A program made the position numbers and the translations under genes. From contig NZ_JADDIU010000002.1 in the NCBI RefSeq assembly GCF_016464375.1, positions 186,001 to 250,000 on the forward strand: a stretch of DNA of 64,000 nucleotides, read 5' to 3'. The notes under the pieces are model-generated. The model was not told where the DNA came from, ran no database searches, and was given only the letters and a program-made list of their open reading frames with translations. Shown piece by piece: positions 1-9,243 of this stretch (positions within the stretch are counted from its first letter, which is position 1; each line of letters begins with the position of its first letter). The stretch comes from Bacillus renqingensis (lineage in GTDB: Bacteria > Bacillota > Bacilli > Bacillales > Cytobacillaceae).

Positions 1-1
1 G

Positions 2-748
2 GCTGCTTCTGGTGGTGCAGGCTTTCTTGGTGGATTAATTGCTGGTTTTCTGGCAGGATATCTGGTCCTCTTACTTAAAAAAGTCTTTGCCGGCCTGCCA
101 AAATCGTTAGAAGGAATTAAGAGTATTTTACTTTACCCGCTATTGGGCATTGCGATTACAGGTTTTCTGATGCATTATGTAGTTAACAATCCGGTTGCCT
201 GGATTAATAAGGAAATTACCCACTGGTTAACAGGCCTTGGAACAGGAAACGCTGTTCTCTTAGGATTGGTGTTAGGATTAATGATGGCGATTGACATGGG
301 TGGTCCAGTCAATAAAGCAGCCTACGTTTTTGGAACGGGTTTGTTGGCCAGCGGTGTTTACGAGCCAATGGCAGCGATTATGGCAGCAGGAATGGTTCCC
401 CCTTTAGCAGTTGCTATCGCCACCACTATTTTTAAGAATAAATTTAACGATCAGGACAAAGATGCTGGAAAGGCATGTTACATTATGGGGGCATCGTTTA
501 TCACAGAAGGAGCGATTCCCTTTGCCGCAGCTGATCCGCTTCGGGTAATTCCTTCAATGATGGTGGGTTCAGGTATTGCCGGTGCGCTTTCTATGGCTTT
601 CCACATTGGATTAAGAGCACCGCACGGCGGGATATTTGTGGCGTTTTTGGTAGAGAATGGTCCGCTTAAATACTTATTGGGTATTTTAATTGGATCTGTC
701 GTATCTGCCTTATTAATTGGCTTCGTTAAAAAACCATTGAAATCATAA
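2..748 (+). CDS. fruA: PTS fructose transporter EIIC (3' part)
   Basis: This is the C-terminal part of the membrane EIIC domain of a fructose-family phosphotransferase permease, which imports sugar while phosphorylating it. The reading frame is open from base 2, so the start and any EIIA/EIIB domains lie outside the window. Several hydrophobic segments are visible, plus the EIIC-Fru signature [16 protein letters not shown] (bases about 287-337) and a conserved [13 protein letters not shown] stretch. The protein ends in a short basic tail. It is followed by a strong bidirectional hairpin, so it is the last gene of its operon. Confidence 0.88.
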   Translation, partial: AASGGAGFLGGLIAGFLAGYLVLLLKKVFAGLPKSLEGIKSILLYPLLGIAITGFLMHYVVNNPVAWINKEITHWLTGLGTGNAVLLGLVLGLMMAIDMGGPVNKAAYVFGTGLLASGVYEPMAAIMAAGMVPPLAVAIATTIFKNKFNDQDKDAGKACYIMGASFITEGAIPFAAADPLRVIPSMMVGSGIAGALSMAFHIGLRAPHGGIFVAFLVENGPLKYLLGILIGSVVSALLIGFVKKPLKS

Positions 749-760
749 CAATACATTTTA

Positions 761-812
761 AGGAAAGAGCTGAGGGTTAGTATACAACTCAGCTCTTTCC
801 TTTCATCCTTTT
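761..812. terminator. Bidirectional terminator between fruA and MFS gene
   Basis: A perfect 14-bp stem (761-774 with 788-801) and 13-nt loop separate two convergent genes. A T-rich run follows on the plus strand and an A/T-rich run on the other side, so it probably serves both transcripts. Confidence 0.75.
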
Positions 813-2080
813 TCTTGGGGCTTAATGGCAAGGAGAGCAACAATGGCTGCCAGAATACTGAGGCTGCTCATGATGATGAAAATCCAATAATTGGGATGCT
901 TCATTAACAAAGCAATGATTGGCGGGCCTGCCGCAACTCCGATAAACCGCATGGAGGTATAAAACGAAGTAATTGTTCCGCGTTCTTTTTTTTCAACTCC
1001 ATCCGTAATCAAAGAATCAAGGCATGGAAGGCCGATGCCAATCCCGATCCCACTAATCAAGAACATCGTAATCATGTACCATAATTTGATGGAGAACCAC
1101 AAGGCTGCGATGGAAAGAGCTGCAGCAACAATTCCACCAAAGGTAAGCCATTTCATGAGTACCTTATTCTTTTTAATGACTTTTCCACTAATAAAGGAGG
1201 ATAAGCAAAGTGCTCCAAGTGGTAAAGCCAAAAAGATCCCCTTTTTTAAATCCTTAATCCCATACTCTGTCTCAAATACCTCGGAAAGATAAAATAATAT
1301 TCCAAATAGGACAAGCATGAGAATCCCGCCAATAAAAAAAACGGCGTAGAGCCAGCGCCCACTTTCTTTAAAAGTTTTTTTAATCCCAGTAAAAAAAACC
1401 TTAAATGGGATCGGTTTTTGTGAACTTTTTGGTGCTTTCACCAGTATGGCCACTAACAAAACAGAGATGGTGCAAAAAACTGGAAAGGCGAGAAAAGGTA
1501 AAAACCAGATAAATCCTGCAAGAAGCGCTCCAAAAATGGGGCTCAACACTTTACCAAAGGTATTAGATGTTTCGATTAGCCCTAAACATGTACTTACATC
1601 ATCTTTATTTTTAAACATATCTCCAACTAAGGGGAGGACAATCGGAAACGATCCAGCTGCTCCAACCCCTTGAAGGGCTCTACCTGCTAAGATAATCCAG
1701 TAGGCATTATCGAGTTTCCACGCCGCCCAGCCGGAAATTAGTCCACCAATTCCAGCTATGATAAGGCTGGGGATAATGACCTTTTTTCTGCCAACATGAT
1801 CCGATAAATAGCCGGCAATGGGGATTAATAAAATGGCCACAATTGAATAAACGGTTATGACCATACTTGATTGAAATGCCGAAATTGATAATTTTTTTTC
1901 CATTGCTGGCAGTACTGGTATTAACATTGAATTTCCTAATGTCATGACTAAAGGAATTGAAGATAACGATAGAATTGCCCATTTTTGTTTTGAAATCTCA
2001 CCGGAACCCTTTTGACTTGATGCGGAATTCTTGTTCTTAGCAGTCCCGTTGGTTTTCCATAATTGTTCAATATGTTCCAT
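803..2080 (-). CDS. MFS transporter, drug/H+ antiporter-like
   Basis: A 425-residue protein with about 12 predicted membrane segments after a polar N-terminus of roughly 30 residues. The MFS motif A is clear at residues 90-100 (GYLSDHVGRKK), and a GRALQGVGAAG motif sits in the fourth or fifth segment, as in DHA1-type exporters. It is a single gene converging on fruA. The substrate cannot be predicted. The start ATG has a purine-rich upstream stretch (GGGAAAGGGAAG) as ribosome binding site. Confidence 0.8.
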   Translation of the reverse strand: MEHIEQLWKTNGTAKNKNSASSQKGSGEISKQKWAILSLSSIPLVMTLGNSMLIPVLPAMEKKLSISAFQSSMVITVYSIVAILLIPIAGYLSDHVGRKKVIIPSLIIAGIGGLISGWAAWKLDNAYWIILAGRALQGVGAAGSFPIVLPLVGDMFKNKDDVSTCLGLIETSNTFGKVLSPIFGALLAGFIWFLPFLAFPVFCTISVLLVAILVKAPKSSQKPIPFKVFFTGIKKTFKESGRWLYAVFFIGGILMLVLFGILFYLSEVFETEYGIKDLKKGIFLALPLGALCLSSFISGKVIKKNKVLMKWLTFGGIVAAALSIAALWFSIKLWYMITMFLISGIGIGIGLPCLDSLITDGVEKKERGTITSFYTSMRFIGVAAGPPIIALLMKHPNYWIFIIMSSLSILAAIVALLAIKPQEKG

Positions 2081-2211
2081 TTGTCTTCCCTTTCCCCGTC
2101 TTATTATTTCTATTGTTTAATATTTGCTTTTATCGAGAAAAAAACTGTGGTAGAAAAATCCTTTAAGGAACACAAAATTGTATGTTCTTTTTGAATTTTC
2201 TCAAAAAGCAC

Positions 2212-2240
2212 TTGACAAGAAAAAGGAATTTTATTAAGAT
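2212..2240 (+). promoter_or_regulatory. Sigma-A promoter of the trp operon
   Basis: TTGACA at 2212-2217 and TAAGAT at 2235-2240 are separated by 17 bp, a near-consensus vegetative promoter. It lies just upstream of the T-box leader. Confidence 0.75.
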
Positions 2241-2267
2241 TAAAACCAATTTAAAAATATTGAAAAT

Positions 2268-2556
2268 CGTTTGAGCAAGAGGAGTACACATTTTTGTTTC
2301 TTTCCAGAGAGTCGGAGAAGGTGAGAGCCGATAAGAAAGGATTTGTGGAATGGGCTTGTGAGAGGAATCCTGAACACTAAGTAGGGATACACGGAATTCC
2401 ACCGTTAAAAGGATAGGATATCGAGGATTTTGCCTCTGTATCTGAAAAAGAGCGGCAGATATTTTATCTGCTTCAAATGAGAGGTGGCACCGCGGGTCTA
2501 AGATTCGCCCTCTATATGCATAACGTTTGTTATGCATATAGAGGGCGTTTTTTATT
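2268..2556 (+). promoter_or_regulatory. T-box riboswitch, tryptophan-specific, upstream of trpE
   Basis: The leader has the hallmarks of a T-box. There is a Stem I region with an AGAGAG element near 2309-2315, a stem II pseudoknot region containing CCGTTA (about 2401-2406), and the T-box core AGAGGTGGCACCGCGGG at 2480-2496. The likely specifier is TGG at 2351-2353, in a GAA-TGG-G context just above the short CACA/TGTG helix. It would read tRNA-Trp. The bulge TGGC would pair with a GCCA acceptor end, which fits tRNA-Trp with discriminator G. Uncharged tRNA-Trp should favour the antiterminator and allow transcription of trpEGDCFBA. Confidence 0.9.
2507..2556 (+). terminator. T-box-controlled intrinsic terminator
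   Basis: An 18-bp stem (2507-2524 with 2529-2546) with a 4-nt GTTT loop is followed by a run of T residues. It is the regulated terminator of the T-box leader and competes with the antiterminator formed by the T-box core. Confidence 0.9.
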
Positions 2557-2629
2557 TTTCGGCTTCAGGTGCTAGCCGCTAAAGGACGCTTACACTTTTT
2601 AGTTGAGAAGAGAGGAGAGGAGAAGAGGA

Positions 2630-4021
2630 ATGAAAACGAGAACTGAGTTTATGATGAAAGAAATAAGTGGAGATGTCCTTACCCCAATATCAATTTTGGA
2701 AAAGATGAGCGGGGAAAAGAAATTTTTATTGGAAAGCTCTAATAAATTTAACCATTCTGGGCGCTACTCCTTTATTGGAGCAGACCCGGCCTTCGAGCTA
2801 ATTTCCTACGGAGATGAGAATGAAATCATCCAGCAAAACGGTGAAAAAAAGATAATAAAAGCTAATCCTTTAGATGTTTTAAATAAACTGCTCCCGAAAA
2901 AGGAATTAACCGATTTTCCTTTTCCCTTTATTGGTGGTGCTGTTGGCTATGTAGGCTATGACATTGTCAGGCAGTTCGAAGAGATTGGCAGAGAGTATCC
3001 AAACGGTTTGGAGATGCCCGATGTCCATTTAATGTTTTATGAAGAGGTAATTGTCTATGATCACCTTGAGGAAAAGGTATTTATTTGTGGGATTCCTTTA
3101 GCGGACGGGAACATAGCCATGGTTGAAAAGAAAATGGAACAACTAGAGGCGGAACTTAAAGGAAGACATGATTTTGAGGAGGAACAACCTTTTTCCTTCT
3201 CAGGATTTGAATCTGAAACAACAAAGGAAGTCTATATCAAAATGGTCGAGACGGCCAAAGAACATATACTTGCAGGGGATATTTTTCAGGTAGTGCCGTC
3301 AAGAAGGATGAAATCAGAGTTCCAAGGCTCCCCACTGTCGCTTTATCGGAAGCATCGTGCTCACAATCCAACCCCTTATATGTTTTATATTGATTTCGGC
3401 AGCTACACCGTAATTGGCTCGTCGCCGGAAAGCCTATTGAAAGCAAGAGGGAAAACGGTGATTGCCAACCCAATCGCCGGGACGAGAAGAAGGGGTGAAA
3501 CGGCCGCAGAAGATGGAGAGCTTGAAAAGGAATTGCTTCTTGATCAAAAGGAGCTTGCAGAGCATAAAATGCTGGTTGATCTTGGCAGAAATGACCTTGG
3601 GAAAGTATGTGAGTTTGGTTCTGTACGAATTGATAAGTATATGGCAGTTGAAAAATTCCGCCATGTGATGCACCTTGTATCGGAAATAAGCGGTCAGCTT
3701 CGTGCAGATAAAACAGCACTAGATGCACTCGCTGCTTGTCTCCCGGCAGGAACAGTTTCAGGTGCACCCAAGGTTCGAGCTATGGAAATCATCAATGATT
3801 TGGAAAAATCAAAGCGCGGATTGTATTCCGGGGCAATTGGTTATGTATCAGCAAATGGGAACATCGATTTTGCCTTGGCAATTCGTACGATGATTTTGAA
3901 AGAGGGGATGGCTTACATTCAAGCGGGTGGAGGCGTCGTATTTGATTCCAATCCCGAATTAGAATATGAAGAAACCTCAAATAAATTAAAAACGTTTTTG
4001 GAGGGCAGGGCTGCAAAATGA
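2630..4021 (+). CDS. trpE: Anthranilate synthase component I
   Basis: With TrpG it makes anthranilate from chorismate and glutamine, the first committed step to tryptophan. The N-terminal LLESS motif (residues 33-37) is the usual tryptophan feedback site. The chorismate-binding domain carries PIAGTRRRG, DLGRNDLGK and GTVSGAPK. The ATG at 2630 follows a long GAGGAGAGGAGAAGAGGA purine stretch and is preferred over an in-frame TTG at 2603. At 463 residues it is shorter than B. subtilis TrpE. Its stop overlaps the trpG start (ATGA), so translation is coupled. Expression is set by the upstream T-box. Confidence 0.95.
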   Translation: MKTRTEFMMKEISGDVLTPISILEKMSGEKKFLLESSNKFNHSGRYSFIGADPAFELISYGDENEIIQQNGEKKIIKANPLDVLNKLLPKKELTDFPFPFIGGAVGYVGYDIVRQFEEIGREYPNGLEMPDVHLMFYEEVIVYDHLEEKVFICGIPLADGNIAMVEKKMEQLEAELKGRHDFEEEQPFSFSGFESETTKEVYIKMVETAKEHILAGDIFQVVPSRRMKSEFQGSPLSLYRKHRAHNPTPYMFYIDFGSYTVIGSSPESLLKARGKTVIANPIAGTRRRGETAAEDGELEKELLLDQKELAEHKMLVDLGRNDLGKVCEFGSVRIDKYMAVEKFRHVMHLVSEISGQLRADKTALDALAACLPAGTVSGAPKVRAMEIINDLEKSKRGLYSGAIGYVSANGNIDFALAIRTMILKEGMAYIQAGGGVVFDSNPELEYEETSNKLKTFLEGRAAK

Positions 4022-4629
4022 TTTTATTAATTGATAACTTTGATTCCTTTACCTTTAACCTTTATCAATATTTAGGAGAACTAGGAGAAAAGGTGGTGGT
4101 CCGTCGGAATAATCAAATTAGTATCGATGGTATCAAAAGCCTACATCCAAAAGCAATCATTCTTTCTCCTGGACCAGGCCGACCTGAAGAGGCAGGGATA
4201 TGTATTAACGTGATTCAAAGCTTTTATAAGACGATCCCGATTTTAGGTATTTGTCTTGGTCATCAAGCCATTGGAGCTGCCTTTGGCTGTGAAATCCGGC
4301 GGGCACATACGATTAAACACGGGAAGACCTCATTCATCCGTCACAATAGCAACGATATTTTTGCTTACTTGTCTTCCCCCTTAGAAGTGATGCGTTATCA
4401 TTCACTATCGATTGAAAAAGACAGTTTGCCATTAGAGCTTGAATGTTTGGCACAATCAATGGATGACCAAGAAGTGATGGCAATAAAACATTCGCAATAT
4501 CCTGTCTATGGTCTGCAGTTCCACCCGGAGTCTATTGGAACCCCGGCAGGTAAACAAATTTTGAAGAACTTTTTAGCTGAGATAGAAAGGTTGAGAGAAG
4601 ATGAAGAGTTATTTACTCCAGTTAGCTGA
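4018..4629 (+). CDS. trpG: Anthranilate synthase component II (glutamine amidotransferase)
   Basis: This class I glutamine amidotransferase of 203 residues supplies ammonia to TrpE. The catalytic triad is visible: Cys79 in GICLGH, and His169 and Glu171 in HPES; the oxyanion loop PGPGRPEEAG is at 51-60. It starts inside the last codons of trpE and ends 29 bp inside trpD. In B. subtilis the amidotransferase is shared with folate synthesis (pabA) and lies outside the trp operon. A dedicated or dual-use trpG in the operon is the arrangement of many other Firmicutes. Confidence 0.93.
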   Translation: MILLIDNFDSFTFNLYQYLGELGEKVVVRRNNQISIDGIKSLHPKAIILSPGPGRPEEAGICINVIQSFYKTIPILGICLGHQAIGAAFGCEIRRAHTIKHGKTSFIRHNSNDIFAYLSSPLEVMRYHSLSIEKDSLPLELECLAQSMDDQEVMAIKHSQYPVYGLQFHPESIGTPAGKQILKNFLAEIERLREDEELFTPVS

Positions 4630-5626
4630 GCATAAATCTTTTTCAGAAGATCAAATGAAGGAAGCCGTGGATTTCATTTTAGGTGAAGAAGTTTCGGAAT
4701 CGGAAATTGCCGCCTTTTTAATGGGATTGAAATCCAAGGGGGAAACAGTTGATGAGATTGTAGGCATTGTAAAAGCATTGAAAGGAAATACGCTGCAGTT
4801 TAAAAAGAAGTTTCCGAATGTTCTTGATAATTGTGGCACTGGCGGTGATGGTTCGTCAAGCTTTAACGTTAGTACAACATCGGCATTTGTCCTTGCCGGT
4901 GCCGGAATTCCGGTAGCTAAGCATGGCAATAGAAGCATCTCCAGTAAAACAGGAAGTGCGGATGTTCTGGAATACTTAGGAGTAAATCTAAATGTAAACC
5001 CGGAAGTCACGGAGGAAATTCTTGAGGAAATTGGCATTGCCTTTTTATTTGCTCCTCATGTTCATCCAAAATTAAAAAAGGTAATGATGGTAAGAAGAGA
5101 GCTTAAAATTCCGACAATTTTTAACTTTATCGGTCCACTGACAAACCCAATTGAACTTGATTATCAATTGTTAGGTTTGTACCGCCGAGACTTAGTAACG
5201 ATCTTTGCAGAGGTGCTCAAACAGTTAGGAAGAAAAAGGGCAGTAGTGGTAAATGGGGCAGGTTTTATCGATGAAGCTTCACTGCAGGGAGAAAATCATC
5301 TTGCCATTCTAGATAATGGTGTTATTACGAATCAATCATTTTCACCTGAAGAATTCAATTTACCACAATACGATAACAATGCGATTAAAGGCGGTACCGC
5401 AAAAGACAATGCCGAGATTTTGATCGATGTTTTAAAAGGGAAAAAAGGAGCTTATCGTGATACGGTATTGCTTAATGCCGGAATCGGTATTTACACGGCT
5501 TCCAAAGCCGAAACAATCGAAGCAGGGATTAAGAAAGCAAAGGAAATCATTGATTCAGGGGCAGCTTATGATAAATTAACGGCTTTAATCGATAAATCTA
5601 AAGGCTTACAAAGAGAGGCAATGTAA
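4601..5626 (+). CDS. trpD: Anthranilate phosphoribosyltransferase
   Basis: It transfers phosphoribose from PRPP to anthranilate. The protein is 341 residues, normal for the family. The PRPP-binding loop GTGGDG is at 79-84 and the KHGNRS motif at 107-112. It overlaps the end of trpG by 29 bp, and trpC begins 1 bp after its stop, so the operon is very tightly packed. Confidence 0.95.
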   Translation: MKSYLLQLAEHKSFSEDQMKEAVDFILGEEVSESEIAAFLMGLKSKGETVDEIVGIVKALKGNTLQFKKKFPNVLDNCGTGGDGSSSFNVSTTSAFVLAGAGIPVAKHGNRSISSKTGSADVLEYLGVNLNVNPEVTEEILEEIGIAFLFAPHVHPKLKKVMMVRRELKIPTIFNFIGPLTNPIELDYQLLGLYRRDLVTIFAEVLKQLGRKRAVVVNGAGFIDEASLQGENHLAILDNGVITNQSFSPEEFNLPQYDNNAIKGGTAKDNAEILIDVLKGKKGAYRDTVLLNAGIGIYTASKAETIEAGIKKAKEIIDSGAAYDKLTALIDKSKGLQREAM

Positions 5627-5627
5627 T

Positions 5628-6419
5628 ATGGCGACAATCTTAAACCAAATCATTGAACAGAAAATGAAGGAGGTAACGCTTCTTCGCGATAAGAAAAAAG
5701 AAATGCAAGCGCCCAATTTTAAGCACAGGTCTTTCATTGAAAAACTGCAAGCAGGAGAAGAACTGGCAATTATTGCCGAGTTTAAGCGGGCTTCCCCATC
5801 AAAGGGAATCATTAATAACACGGTGTCACCGGCTCTTCAGGCGGCTATTTATGAAACAAGTGGTGCCAGCGCCATCTCGGTCCTAACCGACCAAACCTTT
5901 TTTAAGGGATCTTTTTCCGACTTGGCAGCAGTCCGTGCAGCAGTTGAGCTGCCGATTCTCTGCAAGGATTTTATCATTGATCCGCTGCAAATTGACCAGG
6001 CTTGCTGCTTTGGGGCCGATTTAGTGCTATTGATTGTTGCTGCCTTGAAGGAAGAAGAGTTGCAAGAACTATATCAATACGCAAAGGAGTTAGGATTAGA
6101 GGTTTTAATTGAGGTTCATAATCAGGCTGAGCTGGAAACAGCCCTGAAAACCGGGGGCAAACTAATTGGTGTGAATAATCGTGATTTAAAAACATTTAAC
6201 GTCTCACTTGAGACGACGGAAAAATTGGCGGCAATGGTAAAGGAAGCAGGGGCATTTTTAATCAGTGAAAGCGGGCTGCATCATATTCATGATGTCGAAC
6301 GGGTTAGAAATGCAGGGGCAAATGGAATTTTAGTCGGTGAGGCCTTGATGAAGAGTTCGAGCTTACAGCAAACCTTTCAAGATTTTCGGCTGCCGCTAGT
6401 TGAAGGAGCAAAAAGATGA
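5628..6419 (+). CDS. trpC: Indole-3-glycerol phosphate synthase
   Basis: A TIM-barrel enzyme of 263 residues that closes the indole ring from CdRP. The active-site sequence EFKRASPSKG (residues 51-60) gives the catalytic Glu and Lys. LCKDFIID and SESG motifs follow, as expected. The start lies 1 bp downstream of the trpD stop, and the stop overlaps the trpF start by 4 bp. Confidence 0.95.
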   Translation: MATILNQIIEQKMKEVTLLRDKKKEMQAPNFKHRSFIEKLQAGEELAIIAEFKRASPSKGIINNTVSPALQAAIYETSGASAISVLTDQTFFKGSFSDLAAVRAAVELPILCKDFIIDPLQIDQACCFGADLVLLIVAALKEEELQELYQYAKELGLEVLIEVHNQAELETALKTGGKLIGVNNRDLKTFNVSLETTEKLAAMVKEAGAFLISESGLHHIHDVERVRNAGANGILVGEALMKSSSLQQTFQDFRLPLVEGAKR

Positions 6420-7042
6420 AAGTGAAAATCTGCGGAATAACAGATGTGAACACAGGGATACAAGCAGTTAAATACGGTGCAGATGCAATCGGATTTGTAT
6501 TTGCCAAAAGCAAGCGAAAGGTTTCGGAGGAGAAGGCAAGAGAAATTGCCGCTCTTCTCCCGAAAGAGGTTTATAAAGTCGGTGTATTTGTCAACGAAAC
6601 ACTTGAAGAGATTGAAAGGATTGCTTCAGTTGTCGGGCTGACACATATTCAGTTGCATGGGGATGAAACCGCTGATGATTGTCATTCCCTTTCATACCCG
6701 GTCATTAAAGCCATCAGCTTTCAAAGCAATCAGCATCTTGCTGCTATGAGCCATTTTCCAGCCGATTATATTTTGCTCGATGGACCAAAGGGAAAATACC
6801 GGGGCGGAAATGGTACTGCATTTGACTGGCATCAGGTCGATAAAAATGCACTTAAAGGAAAGAAAGTCATCCTTGCCGGCGGACTGGACGAGAATAATGT
6901 TGAAGAGGCCATTCGTATCATTAAGCCAGATATGGTCGATGTCAGCTCAGGAGTCGAAACCGCTGGAATGAAGGATTTGAAAAAAATAAAAGAGTTTATT
7001 AAAAAGGCTAAGCGATTGCCGGTAGGGGGAGAAATCAAATGA
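6416..7042 (+). CDS. trpF: Phosphoribosylanthranilate isomerase
   Basis: It catalyses the Amadori rearrangement of PRA to CdRP. This TIM barrel of 208 residues has the N-terminal VKICGITD motif carrying the catalytic Cys5 and a LDGPKG phosphate-binding segment in its second half. It is separate from trpC, as in Bacillus. It overlaps trpC and trpB by 4 bp each. Confidence 0.95.
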   Translation: MKVKICGITDVNTGIQAVKYGADAIGFVFAKSKRKVSEEKAREIAALLPKEVYKVGVFVNETLEEIERIASVVGLTHIQLHGDETADDCHSLSYPVIKAISFQSNQHLAAMSHFPADYILLDGPKGKYRGGNGTAFDWHQVDKNALKGKKVILAGGLDENNVEEAIRIIKPDMVDVSSGVETAGMKDLKKIKEFIKKAKRLPVGGEIK

Positions 7043-8241
7043 CTGCTTATACACTGCCAAACGAAACAGGCCATTTCGGCCAGTTTGGAGGAATGTTTGT
7101 TCCAGAAACACTTATAAAAGCTATAACAGAATTAGCTGCTGCCTATGAAGTGGCAAAACAAGATCCGGAATTCAACTTGGAGATGGAGCGTCTCTTAAAG
7201 GAATATGTTGGCCGGGAAACCCCGTTGTATTTTGCCGAAAACCTTACAAAATATGCGGGAGGAGCCAATATTTATTTAAAGAGGGAAGATTTGAATCATA
7301 CAGGGGCCCATAAAATTAATAATGCGATTGGCCAGGCGCTGCTGGCTGTCCGTATGGGAAAGAGAAAGATTGTCGCAGAAACGGGTGCCGGACAGCATGG
7401 TGTTGCTACTGCAACGGTTTGTGCATTACTAAATTTAGAATGCATCATTTTTATGGGAGAAGAAGATATCAAAAGGCAAGCGCTCAATGTATTTCGGATG
7501 GAATTATTAGGAGCCAAAGTGGTCGGTGTTACCTCTGGAAGTGCCACATTAAAGGATGCTGTCAACGAAGCTTTAAGGTACTGGGTGGCAAATGTCGACG
7601 ATACCCATTACTTATTAGGTTCCGTAATGGGTCCGCATCCATTTCCGCTGATTGTCAGGGATTTTCAAAGTGTGATTGGCAAGGAAACAAAACAACAATT
7701 TTTGGCAAGAAAGGATTGTCTGCCTGATGCAGTGGTGGCTTGTATCGGCGGCGGCAGTAATGCGATGGGCATGTTTCATCCGTTTATCGAAGAGGAGGAA
7801 GTGGAGCTTTATGGTGTTGAAGCCGCCGGTCAAGGCATTGATACCGCATTTCATGCGGCATCTTTAACAAAAGGAAAACCAGGTGTCCTGCACGGAGCAT
7901 GTATGTATGTATTGCAAGATAAGGATGGTCAAATACAAGAGGCTCACTCGGTTTCTGCCGGCCTTGATTATCCTGGTGTCGGCCCGGAACACAGCCATTT
8001 AAAGGAAATCGGTCGTGCGAATTACCATTCTATCACTGACCAAGAGGCCCTTGATGCCTTCCAGCTATTATCAAAACTTGAAGGAATTATTCCGGCGCTC
8101 GAAAGTTCTCATGCCGTAGCCTTCGCTATTAAACTTGCCGCAGAGCTGGGCCCTTCAAAAAATATCGTTGTCTGTCTTTCAGGACGAGGGGATAAGGATG
8201 TTGATGCTGTAAGAGCAAGGCTAAAAGGGGGAAATAAATGA
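7039..8241 (+). CDS. trpB: Tryptophan synthase beta chain
   Basis: A PLP enzyme of 400 residues that condenses indole with serine. The PLP lysine is Lys92 in [11 protein letters not shown], and the phosphate-binding GGGSNAMG motif is in the middle of the protein. The N-terminal [13 protein letters not shown] sequence is typical of the TrpB1 type that pairs with TrpA. It overlaps trpF and trpA by 4 bp. Confidence 0.96.
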   Translation: MTAYTLPNETGHFGQFGGMFVPETLIKAITELAAAYEVAKQDPEFNLEMERLLKEYVGRETPLYFAENLTKYAGGANIYLKREDLNHTGAHKINNAIGQALLAVRMGKRKIVAETGAGQHGVATATVCALLNLECIIFMGEEDIKRQALNVFRMELLGAKVVGVTSGSATLKDAVNEALRYWVANVDDTHYLLGSVMGPHPFPLIVRDFQSVIGKETKQQFLARKDCLPDAVVACIGGGSNAMGMFHPFIEEEEVELYGVEAAGQGIDTAFHAASLTKGKPGVLHGACMYVLQDKDGQIQEAHSVSAGLDYPGVGPEHSHLKEIGRANYHSITDQEALDAFQLLSKLEGIIPALESSHAVAFAIKLAAELGPSKNIVVCLSGRGDKDVDAVRARLKGGNK

Positions 8242-9026
8242 TGAACCGGATTGAACAAACGTTTCAGCTATTAAAAAAGAATCAAGCAAAGGCTTTTGTA
8301 CCGTATATAATGGCTGGAGACGGAGGATTAGACTGCTTAGTAGAGCGCCTTAAGCTGCTTGAAGCGTATGGCGCTGCTGCGATTGAAGTTGGGGTTCCGT
8401 TCTCTGACCCGGTTGCCGATGGTCCAACCATCCAGCAAGCCGGAATTAGGGCATTGAACAACGGAACTACCTTAAAGGGGATTGTTGTCGAATTGGCCAA
8501 GGCAAGGGAGGTTGTTAAGATTCCAATTATCATCATGACCTACCTTAATCCTATATATGCTTATGGGATTACAAGTTTTATTCATGATATTCAAAAGGCA
8601 GGTGTCGATGGATGTATTATTCCAGACCTCCCGATTGAGGAAGAGGAAATGATTGCACCAGAATTAACAGCAGCTGGAATAGAATTGATTCGTCTTGTCA
8701 CGCTTACTACACCCCTTGAACGCATCAAACAGATTGCGGCAAGAGGAAGTGGATTCTTATATACGGTTACTGTGAAAGGAATTACAGGGACTAGAAATGA
8801 ATTTGCCGGTGATTTAAATGCCTATTTACAAGCGGTTAAAGAGGTTAGTCCAATCCCGGTGTTAGCGGGCTTTGGAATTTCTAATCATGAACAAATGGTA
8901 ACTATTTCAAAATATTGTGATGGCGTTGTTGTCGGCAGTAAGATTGTCGATTTATTCGCGAAAAATAGTTTAGCGGAAATGAAAAAGTTGATGTCAGTTT
9001 TTAAACAAAAGACAAACATAGTATAA
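8238..9026 (+). CDS. trpA: Tryptophan synthase alpha chain
   Basis: It cleaves indole-3-glycerol phosphate to indole, which is channelled to TrpB. Catalytic Glu50 and Asp61 lie in the expected [14 protein letters not shown] context. Two adjacent ATG codons (8238 and 8241) are possible starts, and the first overlaps the trpB stop. It is the last gene of the operon and is followed by a hairpin. Confidence 0.95.
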   Translation: MMNRIEQTFQLLKKNQAKAFVPYIMAGDGGLDCLVERLKLLEAYGAAAIEVGVPFSDPVADGPTIQQAGIRALNNGTTLKGIVVELAKAREVVKIPIIIMTYLNPIYAYGITSFIHDIQKAGVDGCIIPDLPIEEEEMIAPELTAAGIELIRLVTLTTPLERIKQIAARGSGFLYTVTVKGITGTRNEFAGDLNAYLQAVKEVSPIPVLAGFGISNHEQMVTISKYCDGVVVGSKIVDLFAKNSLAEMKKLMSVFKQKTNIV

Positions 9027-9031
9027 AAGGG

Positions 9032-9066
9032 AAACGGTCTATCCCATTAAAAGGGGTAGACCGTTT
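9032..9066 (+). terminator. Hairpin at the end of the trp operon
   Basis: A 14-bp stem (9032-9045 with 9053-9066, one G-T pair) begins 6 bp after the trpA stop. The T-tract is weak, so termination may be incomplete or the hairpin may mainly protect the 3' end. Confidence 0.6.
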
Positions 9067-9243
9067 GATCAATCACCCAATCATGGCAAAGAAATTCCGT
9101 CTCCTTGATAGCTGTTAGAAACTCCTTTATAATGAGAATATATTCTTAGCAAGATTTTTCTTGATGAACGATCCGTTAAACTTCCTTATTGGAAGTTTTG
9201 TTTATTTTCAGCTATTCACACCATTTAGGAGCGCGTTGTATAC

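Noticed and set aside
2557-2600. Degenerate dispersed repeat near trpE (GCTAGCCGCTAAAGGACGC)
   Set aside because: Only about 12 bases resemble the CTAGCCGCTAGGGCGC part of the repeat and nothing else aligns.
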